The notes beneath the pieces were generated by a model. That model was not told the DNA's origin. It did not search any database and saw nothing but the letters and a program-made list of their open reading frames with translations. Shown piece after piece: positions 1 to 8,800 of a stretch of DNA of 14,099 nt. The position numbers and the translations under genes were made by a program. Within the stretch, counting starts at the first letter, position 1. Each line of letters starts with the position of its first letter. This DNA comes from Akkermansiaceae bacterium UBA5688 (GTDB lineage Bacteria > Verrucomicrobiota > Verrucomicrobiia > Verrucomicrobiales > Akkermansiaceae). The stretch spans positions 1 through 14,099 of the forward strand of contig DIHU01000214.1 in assembly GCA_002420315.1 (NCBI GenBank), given 5' to 3'.

Positions 1-66
1 ACCGGCCCGGATGGCCGCGACATATCCGCCTGGGCCACCACCGATAACGACAAGATCGTAGGACAT
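1..66 (-). CDS. lpd: Dihydrolipoamide dehydrogenase, N-terminal fragment (cut by window edge)
   Basis: Reading the minus strand from an ATG at 66-64 gives 22 codons, MSYDLVVIGGGPGGYVAAIR followed by AG, which run off the left edge. This is the FAD-binding beta-alpha-beta start of the pyridine nucleotide-disulfide oxidoreductases: GGGPGG is the dinucleotide-binding glycine motif, and the YVAAIRAG continuation is typical of lipoamide dehydrogenase, the E3 subunit of 2-oxoacid dehydrogenase and glycine cleavage complexes in the cytoplasm. The CxxxxC redox motif lies outside the window. No clear Shine-Dalgarno sequence precedes the ATG. The gene is divergent from the glycosidase on the plus strand and looks like a housekeeping neighbour, not part of the glycan locus. 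A related flavoprotein disulfide reductase is the main alternative. Confidence 0.78.
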   Translation of the reverse strand, partial: MSYDLVVIGGGPGGYVAAIRAG

Positions 67-472
67 GCCGTGACCGTGGATAGGGAAATCAAAAAATCAA
101 GACTGAACGGTTCGTGTTTCCTGAGGTCTTTGGGTTAGTGGTGCCTACAGCCTTCTCGCCATCATTAGATTTGCGATAAATATAGCCTAAAAAACAATAA
201 TTGAACCCGGTTCGATTTCTACAAAACTTGGCCCGTAATCTCAAGCGGTCGTGCTCGTGCGCTGATTGATTCGTTGTTTCACTGAAGAGTCTAAATATGA
301 ATAGGAAAGGATAAATTTGCTTAAAATTGCATTTAAAATGTTCCTTCAAATCTAGAATCTTAGAATATCTAAATCCTACAGATTAGAAAGAAGATCCGTT
401 TCAAACATGTTTAGGTAGATGCAGTTCCAGTGACTTGGTATGCAGCCAAACGCAGTCCCTCATTACGAAATC
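67..472. other. Gene-free divergent region with repeat-like sequence
   Basis: About 400 bp lie between two divergent genes. It should hold the promoters of both, but I see no convincing -35/-10 pair; the best plus-strand candidate is TTGTTT (274-279) with TATGAA (296-301), which is weak. Visible structure: a near-palindrome TTGAACCcGGTTCGA at 201-214 or so, a CGTGCTCGTGCGC direct repeat near 250-262, and a loose inverted repeat CTAAATC/GATTAG near 370-387. A minus-strand frame of 86 codons (89-349) is open, but its peptide (His/Arg-rich in the middle, then low-complexity polar) has no domain I recognise and reads like translated repeat DNA. I therefore call it non-coding. Confidence 0.5.
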
Positions 473-3025
473 ATGATTGAATCTTCTCTAAAAAGACTCC
501 CTTACTTTCTGTCTATCTTTCTCTCAGGTAGTCTGTCCTTTGATGTCTCTGCGACAGATAGACCTAAAGAAGTAATAATTACTTCTTCCGTCAATGAAGC
601 GTCAGTTGAATCGCTTCTTGATGTGGACGAACCATCCTCGTCATCAGATTACGGTATTTCCAGACTCAGTTTTCACCCTAAAAAGGGGAGTCTTGAATGG
701 GTTCAATACGAATTCTCCAAAATAAAACGAATTGAAAATATCTCGATTTATTGGTTCGACGAAGCTCAAGCGGCGGCTTCTTTCCGCAATGAAATCAAAG
801 AGATTCTTCCTCGCGCTTGGAAAATCTCTTTTTGGCAAGATGGCCAGTGGCAGGCAGCCAAAATCAAAGAAACAAATTTGGGGATTGAACGAGATCAATA
901 CAACCTCGCGCGGCTTACCAAAGCAGTAAATACCAAAAAACTTAAGATTGAGGTTCAATTAAACGACGGACTCTCGGCGGGAATACTTGGCTGCCGTATC
1001 AATCAGATGTCCCCATCCAAAGCGGAGGAAATTTTCACTAACCCTGATAGAGAACTTAAACGAATCCGGACGAAAGCCAGTAAGACTCTTGCTCTCGATG
1101 TTGATGAATTCAACGGATATTCTCATCTAAATGGAAATCGGCCTGAATTTGATGGCTGGCTTAATAAGGAAAATAATGGAGCGTTTCTGGAGAGAAATGT
1201 CCCAAAATTTCTTTGTCCAAACGAGGATTTCACTGAGGTCTTTAATTACCGTTGGTGGATGATTTCCAAACATCTTAAAGAGTGGGAAGAAGATGGGAAA
1301 AAATTCTACGTCTTTACCGAATTTCCAGGTTTCCCGGGCTGGGCAGCCAACAGTGGAGCGATTCCGGCTCCAGCTGGTCATCAGTTCTATGATCTCCGGT
1401 GGATGCGTGATCCAAAGTATCTCAAATCTTATGCCGAATACTGGCTCGCAGGGCCACCCTCTCACAAAATGCAACACCAGAATAATTGCTGGTTAGGCAC
1501 TCTGCCAAGACCCCAAAGCCATCACTACACAAGTTGGATGGTGGATGCCTCCGAAGCCATGCTGAAGGTCCACCCAGATGCCCAATGGCGAGACCGACTC
1601 CTACCAGCCATGGAAAAACACCAACAAGTCTGGGACACAATTTTTAAGGTAAAGGCTCCAGGAAAAATTACGGATGGACTCTATAAGTGCCTCGATATGT
1701 ATGATGCCAACGAGTTCACCATCTCTACTACTTTGGGTCTAATTGCTTCTGAAGGTGCGTTCTCAGCCTACACTGCCGAGATCAATCAGGAAGACCCATA
1801 CAAAAATCAAGAACGTTGGCGTCGCTATTTTACTGATGGAAAAGGATGGCAACTGGCCTTTGCCGAGGGGATGAAAAGCGAGCCCCTAGTTTACCCCCAG
1901 CCATTTAGCCTTGAAAACTACGATACTGTTCCTCAGCCCTTTGGCGGAAATCACGATTGGTATATCGACAAGGACGGAGAGCGTAAGAAAAAGACTCCTA
2001 ATAGCTATCCCAACTGCTTCACCGTTCGGCCCTCCCTTAATTGCTATATGTTTGGAAACTATCAGTCGCTCGGAAATTTATATTCACTCCAAGGCAATAA
2101 TTCCAAAGCTAGAGAATACACCCAGAGAGCAGAAAAAATACAGAAGCAGGTGGTTACCGCTCTCTGGCACAAGCCTGCGAAAAAGGAAAATCATTCCTAT
2201 TATGAAAAACGAGGCAGCATTAGTGATCCCTTTTTCTACTCGAGGCTTTCTGGCGACAATCTCTACACGGGAGATGTTGGTGATCCATTGGGACTGATAA
2301 GGGAAACGGTGGGTTATACACCCTGGTATTTCAATATGCTCCCCGAGGAAGAATCTAAATTTGATATTGCTTGGAAACAGTTAGATGACGAGATGGGTTT
2401 CAAGCAACCTTTTGGGATGTCGACGGCCGAATATCGTCACGACTTTTTCAATGAGATGTCCTACGGGTGGAATGGTCGTGGATGGCCCTTCCAGAACTCG
2501 ATTGTCTACAAAGCTTACGCCAACTATCTGCGAAATTACAAAGGGCGCCGCGGCAAAATTACCAAAGCGGATCGAGAATTACTCTACTATCACATGGACC
2601 AATATGTGGAACTTCATGGACGTAGGCGCACGATTGGCGAATGGTATCTACCTAGAACCGGGGGATACCGCATGCCTGGTGGTGGCGACGTCGTCCAAAG
2701 TCTTCCCGCTATGGGAAAAGGTTTCGGCGATGTACAGGATTATTTTCATTCTACCTTTCCTGATATGCTTATTGAAGACCTTCTCGGGTTTCAATCGGAT
2801 CATGAAAAGCAATTTACAATTCATCCACTTCTTCCAGAAAAGGCTTGGGATTACTTCTATCTTGGAGATTTGCGCTACCACGATCATAATATTGAAATCA
2901 TTTGGAAGAAAGACTGGGACAAACGTAAGCCTGGAAATCAGAGTAAGCTTATTGTTTGGGTTGATGGAGAGCGGGCTGCTGAGGGGAAAGAATTGACCCA
3001 GGCTCTAAAGGTTCAACTTCCCTAA
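473..3025 (+). CDS. Secreted six-hairpin (MGH1-like) glycoside hydrolase with N-terminal jelly-roll module
   Basis: Probable exported glycosidase of unknown specificity. I chose the ATG at 473 over the in-frame ATG at 440 because it gives a compact signal peptide (two basic residues, a hydrophobic stretch PYFLSIFLSGSLSF, cleavage near VSA|TD). The longer form would carry 11 extra polar residues. Numbering from 440: residues about 45-188 form a discoidin-like beta module of the kind attached to DUF1680/GH127-type proteins (DVDEPSSSSDYG, LEWVQYEF, ISIYWFDE, PRAWKISFW, SAGILG). Residues about 210-820 form an (alpha/alpha)6 glycosidase domain with the landmarks FNYRWWMISKHLK, FPGWAANSGAI, RWMRDPKYL, DMYDANEFTIS, YGWNGRGWPFQNS, GEWYLPRTGGY and FTIHPLLPEKAWDYFYLGDL. 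Candidate acids, by analogy with clan GH-G, are D422/E425 and E734 (inference). It is followed 147 nt later by the regulator on the same strand. Specificity cannot be read from the sequence. Confidence 0.8.
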   Translation: MIESSLKRLPYFLSIFLSGSLSFDVSATDRPKEVIITSSVNEASVESLLDVDEPSSSSDYGISRLSFHPKKGSLEWVQYEFSKIKRIENISIYWFDEAQAAASFRNEIKEILPRAWKISFWQDGQWQAAKIKETNLGIERDQYNLARLTKAVNTKKLKIEVQLNDGLSAGILGCRINQMSPSKAEEIFTNPDRELKRIRTKASKTLALDVDEFNGYSHLNGNRPEFDGWLNKENNGAFLERNVPKFLCPNEDFTEVFNYRWWMISKHLKEWEEDGKKFYVFTEFPGFPGWAANSGAIPAPAGHQFYDLRWMRDPKYLKSYAEYWLAGPPSHKMQHQNNCWLGTLPRPQSHHYTSWMVDASEAMLKVHPDAQWRDRLLPAMEKHQQVWDTIFKVKAPGKITDGLYKCLDMYDANEFTISTTLGLIASEGAFSAYTAEINQEDPYKNQERWRRYFTDGKGWQLAFAEGMKSEPLVYPQPFSLENYDTVPQPFGGNHDWYIDKDGERKKKTPNSYPNCFTVRPSLNCYMFGNYQSLGNLYSLQGNNSKAREYTQRAEKIQKQVVTALWHKPAKKENHSYYEKRGSISDPFFYSRLSGDNLYTGDVGDPLGLIRETVGYTPWYFNMLPEEESKFDIAWKQLDDEMGFKQPFGMSTAEYRHDFFNEMSYGWNGRGWPFQNSIVYKAYANYLRNYKGRRGKITKADRELLYYHMDQYVELHGRRRTIGEWYLPRTGGYRMPGGGDVVQSLPAMGKGFGDVQDYFHSTFPDMLIEDLLGFQSDHEKQFTIHPLLPEKAWDYFYLGDLRYHDHNIEIIWKKDWDKRKPGNQSKLIVWVDGERAAEGKELTQALKVQLP

Positions 3026-3172
3026 TGAAAAAAATTTAGTGAATCTTTGTCTAGTTGAACCTAGCAAGGAGATTTTCCTCCTTTCCTAAGAGGTCGCTAA
3101 TTTTCCCACGGAAAGATTCTAGTTAATACAAAGCTCACCTCCTGTTCTCCATAAAACCCGGGATTACAACCA

Positions 3173-4330
3173 GTGAAATTGAAAAGAAAGCGCATAGCAC
3201 TCCTTGTGGAAACCTCTCTTGGTTCAGGAAGGGAAATCCTTAGAGGAATCGCTGAATTTGCTCGCAATCACGATAACTGGGAGATTTTTCATGCAGCTCG
3301 AGGGCTTGTCGATCAAGTCCCTGATTGGCTTGAAACATGGGAGGGGGATGGCGTGATCGCTCGAATACAGAGTGATAATATGTTGCAATCCCTTAAAGAT
3401 TTGAACGTTCCAGTTGTTGATGTTCTCGGAGTTCCACCTCATAATTTACCTTTGATCCGAGTGGATGATGAGCAAATTTCCCAGCAAATTGGGCAACACT
3501 TTATTGACCGAGATTTTCGCCATTTTGCCTTTTATGGTATCGAGGGAGAAAGCTGGTCACAGCGGAGAGGCGAGGCCTTTCGTAAGGTTAGTGAAAGCGG
3601 AGAATCTTTTGCTTGGATTAATTCACTTCGTGGTATTTCGGAGGGTGATTCCGCTCACTTTTCAAAACTCAAGCAATGGCTTCTTGAGCTCCCAAAACCT
3701 TGCGCGGTCATGGTATGTAGTGACCAATGTGGCCTGACTCTTCTTGAAGCTTGTCGAGCTGCAGAAATCATAGTCCCCGAACAGCTAGCGGTGGTCGGAG
3801 TCGACAATGATCTCGCGCTTTGTGAAATTTCGACCCCAAATCTTTCGAGTGTTCGAGGAGGACACCGGCGCGTGGGATTCGAAGCTGCCAACCTCCTTAA
3901 CAAAATCATCAATGGTGAACCAACTCCATCGGAAAGAATTCTGATACCGCCCAATCAAATTGTTGTGCGGGAATCTTCTGACAGCCGTAGTATATCAGAT
4001 CCCGAGGTAAGAAATGCGATCCAGTTTATTCGGGAGCATCTTTCTGAGCCTATCACCAACGAGGATGTTGCAAAGGCGGTTGGATTATCCAGAACCCGGT
4101 TACAGGTTCGCTTTCGCGACGAAGTTGGTGTGAGTCTCCACGCTTTTCTTGCCGAGATGCGATTGCGGAGAGCGGAGAGGCTGATTCAGTCCACAAATCT
4201 AACATTCGCTGACATTGCTGAACGCTGCGGATTTAGACATCATGAATACCTTGGTTATATTCTAAAAAAAGCACGGGGGATCACACCGAGACAGCTTCGG
4301 ATGCAGGCAGCTCCTCCTTCCCACTCGTGA
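3173..4330 (+). CDS. XylR-type transcriptional regulator (LacI-like sugar sensor plus AraC HTH)
   Basis: Cytoplasmic DNA-binding regulator of 385 residues, close to the length of E. coli XylR. It starts at GTG (MKLKRKRIALLVETSLGSGREILRGI). Residues about 7-268 are a periplasmic-binding-like effector domain: GREILRGIAEFAR is the first helix, followed by RVDDEQISQQIGQHF, FAFYG, CSDQCGLTLLEACR, VPEQLAVVGVDND and SSVRGGHRRVGFEAANLL. Residues about 278-376 are an AraC domain with two helix-turn-helix units (NEDVAKAVGLSRTRLQVRF and FADIAERCGFRHHEYLGYIL, ending KKARGITPRQLR). Relatives bind a sugar and activate glycan-use genes. It sits behind the plus-strand glycosidase and converges on the minus-strand operon, so one or both are the likely targets. 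The ligand is unknown, and I do not use the name xylR because xylose is not indicated. No Shine-Dalgarno is seen before the GTG. Confidence 0.9.
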   Translation: MKLKRKRIALLVETSLGSGREILRGIAEFARNHDNWEIFHAARGLVDQVPDWLETWEGDGVIARIQSDNMLQSLKDLNVPVVDVLGVPPHNLPLIRVDDEQISQQIGQHFIDRDFRHFAFYGIEGESWSQRRGEAFRKVSESGESFAWINSLRGISEGDSAHFSKLKQWLLELPKPCAVMVCSDQCGLTLLEACRAAEIIVPEQLAVVGVDNDLALCEISTPNLSSVRGGHRRVGFEAANLLNKIINGEPTPSERILIPPNQIVVRESSDSRSISDPEVRNAIQFIREHLSEPITNEDVAKAVGLSRTRLQVRFRDEVGVSLHAFLAEMRLRRAERLIQSTNLTFADIAERCGFRHHEYLGYILKKARGITPRQLRMQAAPPSHS

Positions 4331-4596
4331 AAAGCTACTTCGCAGAGAAACGATGGATCATTATGTGCCGACATGTATCGCCCAGAGAAAGGAGTGCACT
4401 TGGGGCAGCTGGATTGTTGAGGGCATCTGGCCGATTTTCTCTTTCAAGACAAAGTGCGGGACGATGTTGATACTCAAATCCTGCTACTCTGGCAGTATAT
4501 CGTAAGCAGAGCTTTCTAGCATCGGAATCTTTTTCACAATTTCAGAATAAAAGGCCATCAGTAAGCCTGAGAAAGACAAAACAGACCTGTATAAAT
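4331..4596. other. Convergent intergenic region with inverted repeats at the end of galK
   Basis: The regulator and galactokinase genes converge here. Near the galK stop there are two nested signals: a perfect 12-bp palindrome TATAAATTTATA at 4590-4601 that contains the stop codon, and a 7-bp inverted repeat AAGCCTG (4563-4569) / CAGGCTT (4605-4611) that encloses it. Neither is followed by a clean T-run, so a terminator role is possible but unproven. A plus-strand frame of about 50 codons from 4352 shows no recognisable domain, and I do not call it a gene. Confidence 0.4.
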
Positions 4597-5775
4597 TTAT
4601 AGAGCAGGCTTCAAGGTGTTTAAGGGTTGAAGGCGAGCACCATCTGAAGCTTGAGTAATGAAACAGTTTAATTCACGTCCAAACGCTTTTTGGTATCGCG
4701 AGCGCAGATGTTCAATAAAACTGGAAGCAATAGACTCGTGAACGAGATGAATTGTAGAACCACCAAAACCAGCCCCAGTCATACGAGAACCAGCATGTCC
4801 CTTTTCCACGCCAAAGGCGAATCCGGCATCCACAAGGACATCAAGCTCTGGACAGGAAACTTCGAAATCATCACGAAGTGAATTATGGCTATCTTGCATC
4901 AATTGAGCCATCTTTGGAATTTGATTATTTATTAAGGCATCTGAGAACTCATTTACCCGTTGCATTTCAGTCACTGCATGTCGGGCTCTCTTAAAAAGCC
5001 GATCTCCCAGCGCATCTTGATTTTTAAGGACAGATTCAAGTGAAATGTTTCGCCAAGAATTTTCATGCAATATTTCCAAAGCTGCTTCGCAAGCTTGACG
5101 CCTTTCGCGATACTCTCCATCGGCCAAGGCATGCTTTACACCGCTGTCTGCCACCACAAGGTTGAGCTCTTTTGGTAGTCGAACCGGCTTGATACTTTGC
5201 TCTTGGCAATCAATCAGCAAAGCGTGATTTTTAAGCCCAGCGCCAACTGAAAGTTGATCCATAATTCCACAAGGAACCCCAACCCATTCATGTTCGGCTC
5301 TCTGACAGCGTAACGCTCGTTCTAAGATAGAACAGGATTGACCGCTAAGTTCTTCAATCAGTAATGCGAACGCTGTTTCTAGAGCTGCGCTGCTACTTAA
5401 TCCGGCACCAGCCGGCAGGGTAGAAAAAATGCCAACACGACATCCCGGAGTCATAACCCCTTGCTCGGCGTATGCACCCATGACGCCGATTGCATAATTT
5501 AACCAATGCTCCTCAGGAATAGTCTTCGGAGTAAAATCTTTCGGTGAAATTTTGTATTTGGTATCCTCTTGCTCCGCGGACCAAAGCTCAATTTTACCTC
5601 CATTAGATTCTGGCGCGACCAAGAGCGTAATTTTAGGTTCGATGGCAACCGGCATGACGCAACCGCCAATATAGTCAATGTGTTCTCCAATCAAATTGAC
5701 ACGCCCAGGCGCTTCAATTCTCAAACTCGGAGTGCAGCCATACTGGGCGCAAAACTGGTCCAAATCACTAATCAT
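4597..5775 (-). CDS. galK: Galactokinase (GHMP kinase)
   Basis: ATP-dependent kinase making galactose 1-phosphate, the first step of the Leloir pathway, in the cytoplasm. At 392 residues it has the usual length. All three GHMP signatures are visible: the galactokinase motif APGRVNLIGEHIDYIGG (residues 22-38, catalytic Arg25), the ATP-binding LPAGAGLSSSAALE (120-133) and the C-terminal SRMTGAGFGGS (330-340). VPCGIMDQ carries the catalytic Asp173. The stretch SHNSLRDDFEVSCPELDVLV is very like true galactokinases. Small departures are Ile for Thr in GEHxDY, TGAGFGG for the usual TGGGFGG, and Ser for the final Cys. It is the last gene of the minus-strand run, 102 nt after the large glycosidase gene. 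GGGAG abuts the ATG, too close for a normal ribosome site. No galT or galE is in the window. Confidence 0.93.
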   Translation of the reverse strand: MISDLDQFCAQYGCTPSLRIEAPGRVNLIGEHIDYIGGCVMPVAIEPKITLLVAPESNGGKIELWSAEQEDTKYKISPKDFTPKTIPEEHWLNYAIGVMGAYAEQGVMTPGCRVGIFSTLPAGAGLSSSAALETAFALLIEELSGQSCSILERALRCQRAEHEWVGVPCGIMDQLSVGAGLKNHALLIDCQEQSIKPVRLPKELNLVVADSGVKHALADGEYRERRQACEAALEILHENSWRNISLESVLKNQDALGDRLFKRARHAVTEMQRVNEFSDALINNQIPKMAQLMQDSHNSLRDDFEVSCPELDVLVDAGFAFGVEKGHAGSRMTGAGFGGSTIHLVHESIASSFIEHLRSRYQKAFGRELNCFITQASDGARLQPLNTLKPAL

Positions 5776-5877
5776 CTCCCAGCCCCAATTGAAACATTAA
5801 GTTTCTTGTAGGCAAGCCCTAGCCCCCAAGATTTTGAGCCAGTTTTTGTAGAAATAAACCAACATCATTGCGCGATC

Positions 5878-8800
5878 TCACTCAAGCATGCGAACTCGAT
5901 AAAAAGCTCTTTCTTCAGGAGGCAACTGGTCAAATATCGTAAAGTAATTAGGCAATATGTTCGATTGAATGTTTGCCCCAAGAATTTCAGCCTTACTGTC
6001 GATTTCATATCGATAAACCTCATTAAAATCATTCGCTTGCAAGCTACTTGATCGTTCAAGGAGAATTGTTGAAAAAGAAGTGGAGAGATTACCGATCCCA
6101 AATCGAATGCATACCTTATCTTGCTTATCGTGTAGAAGCGGAGAGACGGTAAAGCTAAGATCCAAGATATCGATCTGATCGGGATCGGCTAACTTAAGGC
6201 TCAAGGAGAAGTCAACTTCATTTTGAAATTGATAGGTAATTTGACTAGAGCTAGTCGTAGAGTTGTAATTTGGAGGAGCTTCAAGGACCGAAATATCCTC
6301 AAGCCAAGGTTCAATATTCAAATTGAGCAGCCTATTATTTTCAACTTCAAGGTCTTTGTAAATAATCCCGCCTACTTCGTTGCGTTTGATTTTGAAACGT
6401 GTCCAATAATTTTGACCTCCGTTTATTATTGGAACGTATGTTTCCATAAAAGTCCATTCTTGGGGCATATGGTCAGCTATTGTGAAAGAGTTTTCTACTA
6501 ATGAGTATGAAAGCCCACAAATATCCTCGAGAATGAGAAGGATCTTCCCGGCGTTAAAATTGGAGTATTGATCGCCATGAAATCCGTAATCAGCCCTGAC
6601 TGCCTCGGGCGCGCAAGGAATCCCCCATTTCATATGGTAGTTTTTTAGGTGTGCTAGAGTAAGCCTATTTGCGTGGTCATAGACCCCAGAACGATAGATC
6701 CCTTTAAGAGCGAAAAAATTGGTGTCCGGTGTGATCATAAAGTTTGTGTTACCACCATTATCAATAAGCTCTTGCCACGAGACTAAATCATTGGTGCCTA
6801 TTTGTCCTTGGCGATTAAATCCGGTCACATCATCCAAGGCCCATGTTTCGACCATATCCCGGGCGAGATCTTCAGGAAAATCTTTGAGGTTCAAGTAAGC
6901 GAAAGTAGTCCAGCTAAGTTTGTTAGGATCACCTGCACCGAAGTAGTCTTTGACGCCATTCTTTTGCCACAAGGAGTCGAACCAATTTTGATAATTAGTG
7001 ACGTTTACAATATTTTGCCAATGATCGGCTTCCTGTTGGTGATACCCGAGTTCCAGCGCCATTTTACTAAGGATATCTGCTGCTTCATATTGGTGCCCCC
7101 AAAAACCAGGGATGCTATTCCACATGAGAGCTCTGTAAAAATCGTAAGCGTTCCCGAGGAATGCTTTATCGCGCGAGTGCTCATAAATCTTCCAGGCGCC
7201 ATTTACGTGGCCAGTGACGCCACCTGACAAACCTGAATACCACGTTTTTCCAATATTATCGGCGGGGATCCGGCCAGTGGTTAAATCAGCAAATGGTAGC
7301 ATCTCTTTCCAAAGTAAAACATTACCATTGGCATAGGATTCCTTATCTGCGATCCACGAGCCTACTGGAATTTGGATGTTTGCATCGTAACGATGCATCC
7401 CGAGAAAGTTGTTTACCGCAGTTTGGGTATGCGAATATCGCTCGAACCCTTCATCGACATCGATGTAATACATCATGTAGATTGCCCAAAGAAAGTAATA
7501 GACTTGAACGATCTCGTCGTCTGAGCAACGGAAGTATGGAATTTGATTATTGAGCAGATCATTCATGTGATCTGTTTTTTCCTCTAGTGCTGCATTAGAG
7601 TCGGCCAACACGCTCTGCGCCTGAGTAATCGCGATAGCTTTATCATCGTTCATTGCCCATACGAGTGATAGCCCGTTGGAGTCGCAAGGTAATGTAAAGC
7701 TGTATTTTTGCTGACCTGTAGCCTCGGTAGTGTTCGTGTAGTTTTCCAGTGTTTTCGACGCTGATAAAATAGTGCTCATGCCATCATACATCATGACGCC
7801 CTGTTTGACTTCCTGTTGGTATGGCTTCACTAGATTTATCCCGCCTTCGACAAGGTGAACAAGATTGTTCGTGCTATCAAAGGTGCAAGTAGCCGTAGTG
7901 CTCACTGTTGCTCTAGGGTCATAAAAACTCTGACCAGCGAACTCAAGAGTGATAGGAGAGGCCGATGTTATAATGGAACAGGCTGTATCATTGAGTGCGA
8001 TAAATTTTTCTTCACGGATAGTGACTCCGCCAACGAGGTATTCACAGATCATACGATCTGGCCTCCAATACATCGCTATGGGAACGGGACTCTCGTAGCG
8101 TTGCCCATTGATAATAACAGTGCCGTATGCAACCTTGGTGGATTTGTAGAATTCCCAACCCGTTAAGTCGTGTCCATAGCCAGTCTTCTCATCATTAACC
8201 ATACCGAAGCCTCGGCTTCTTAGGTCGTTGTGAAAAGGGTGTGTAAATCCTATCGTTTCATCTTCTTGCTGTCGCCAAGATGGCATAAATCCACCAATAT
8301 AATTAGTTTTGTTCCCGGCAAGAAAGCCATGCTTTTTTCCTTGGATTTCTTGCTGTAGAAAAACGCAATAGTCATTCCATGGCGGAGCAATATTTGGGCA
8401 TACGTTTGTGGGCCTTTGAAAAAATGACCAAATTGGTCCGCGATTTGTGAATTCTCCTTTCGTAGTATCAACCCTCCAATAATAAGTGGTCTCAGGATTT
8501 AGTGTTGGCAGCTCATACTCAGTTCTATTTCCACTGACATTAGCAACGAGTGGTGGATTGGAACTGGTGCCAAAATAGATTTGCTGCCTCTCTGCTCCTT
8601 CTGCGGATTTCCAGGAAATAGCGGCGACAGTATCACAAGATTCTAGTCCATTTGGAGGATACGGTTGACCTGCAAACCCCCTGTAGCTATTGTCGATAAT
8701 TCCAGCAGTGATTGTTGTCTTACCTTGATTGGAGGTATTAAAATCAACCTGAATGGTGTTGGGCTCCGTGGTGGTGATTTTTTCATCGGCGACATAGTCT

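Noticed and set aside
201..220. GGTTCGATTTC resembles a tRNA T-loop
   Set aside because: The flanking bases cannot form the 5-bp T-stem, and no acceptor, D or anticodon arms are found around it. It is better explained by the GAACC/GGTTC palindrome.
89..349. 86-codon open frame on the minus strand
   Set aside because: The peptide shows no domain, has a low-complexity middle, and overlaps palindromic and repeated DNA; no ribosome site is seen. It is more likely translated intergenic repeat.
3066..3083. AAGGAG-ATTTTC-CTCCTT hairpin after the first glycosidase gene
   Set aside because: The stem is perfect but only 6 bp, and neither side has the T-run expected of an intrinsic terminator. It may be chance or a weak pause site.
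4352..4510. Short plus-strand frame of about 50 codons after the regulator gene
   Set aside because: No similarity or start signal is recognised, and it lies in a convergent intergenic region where random short frames are expected.
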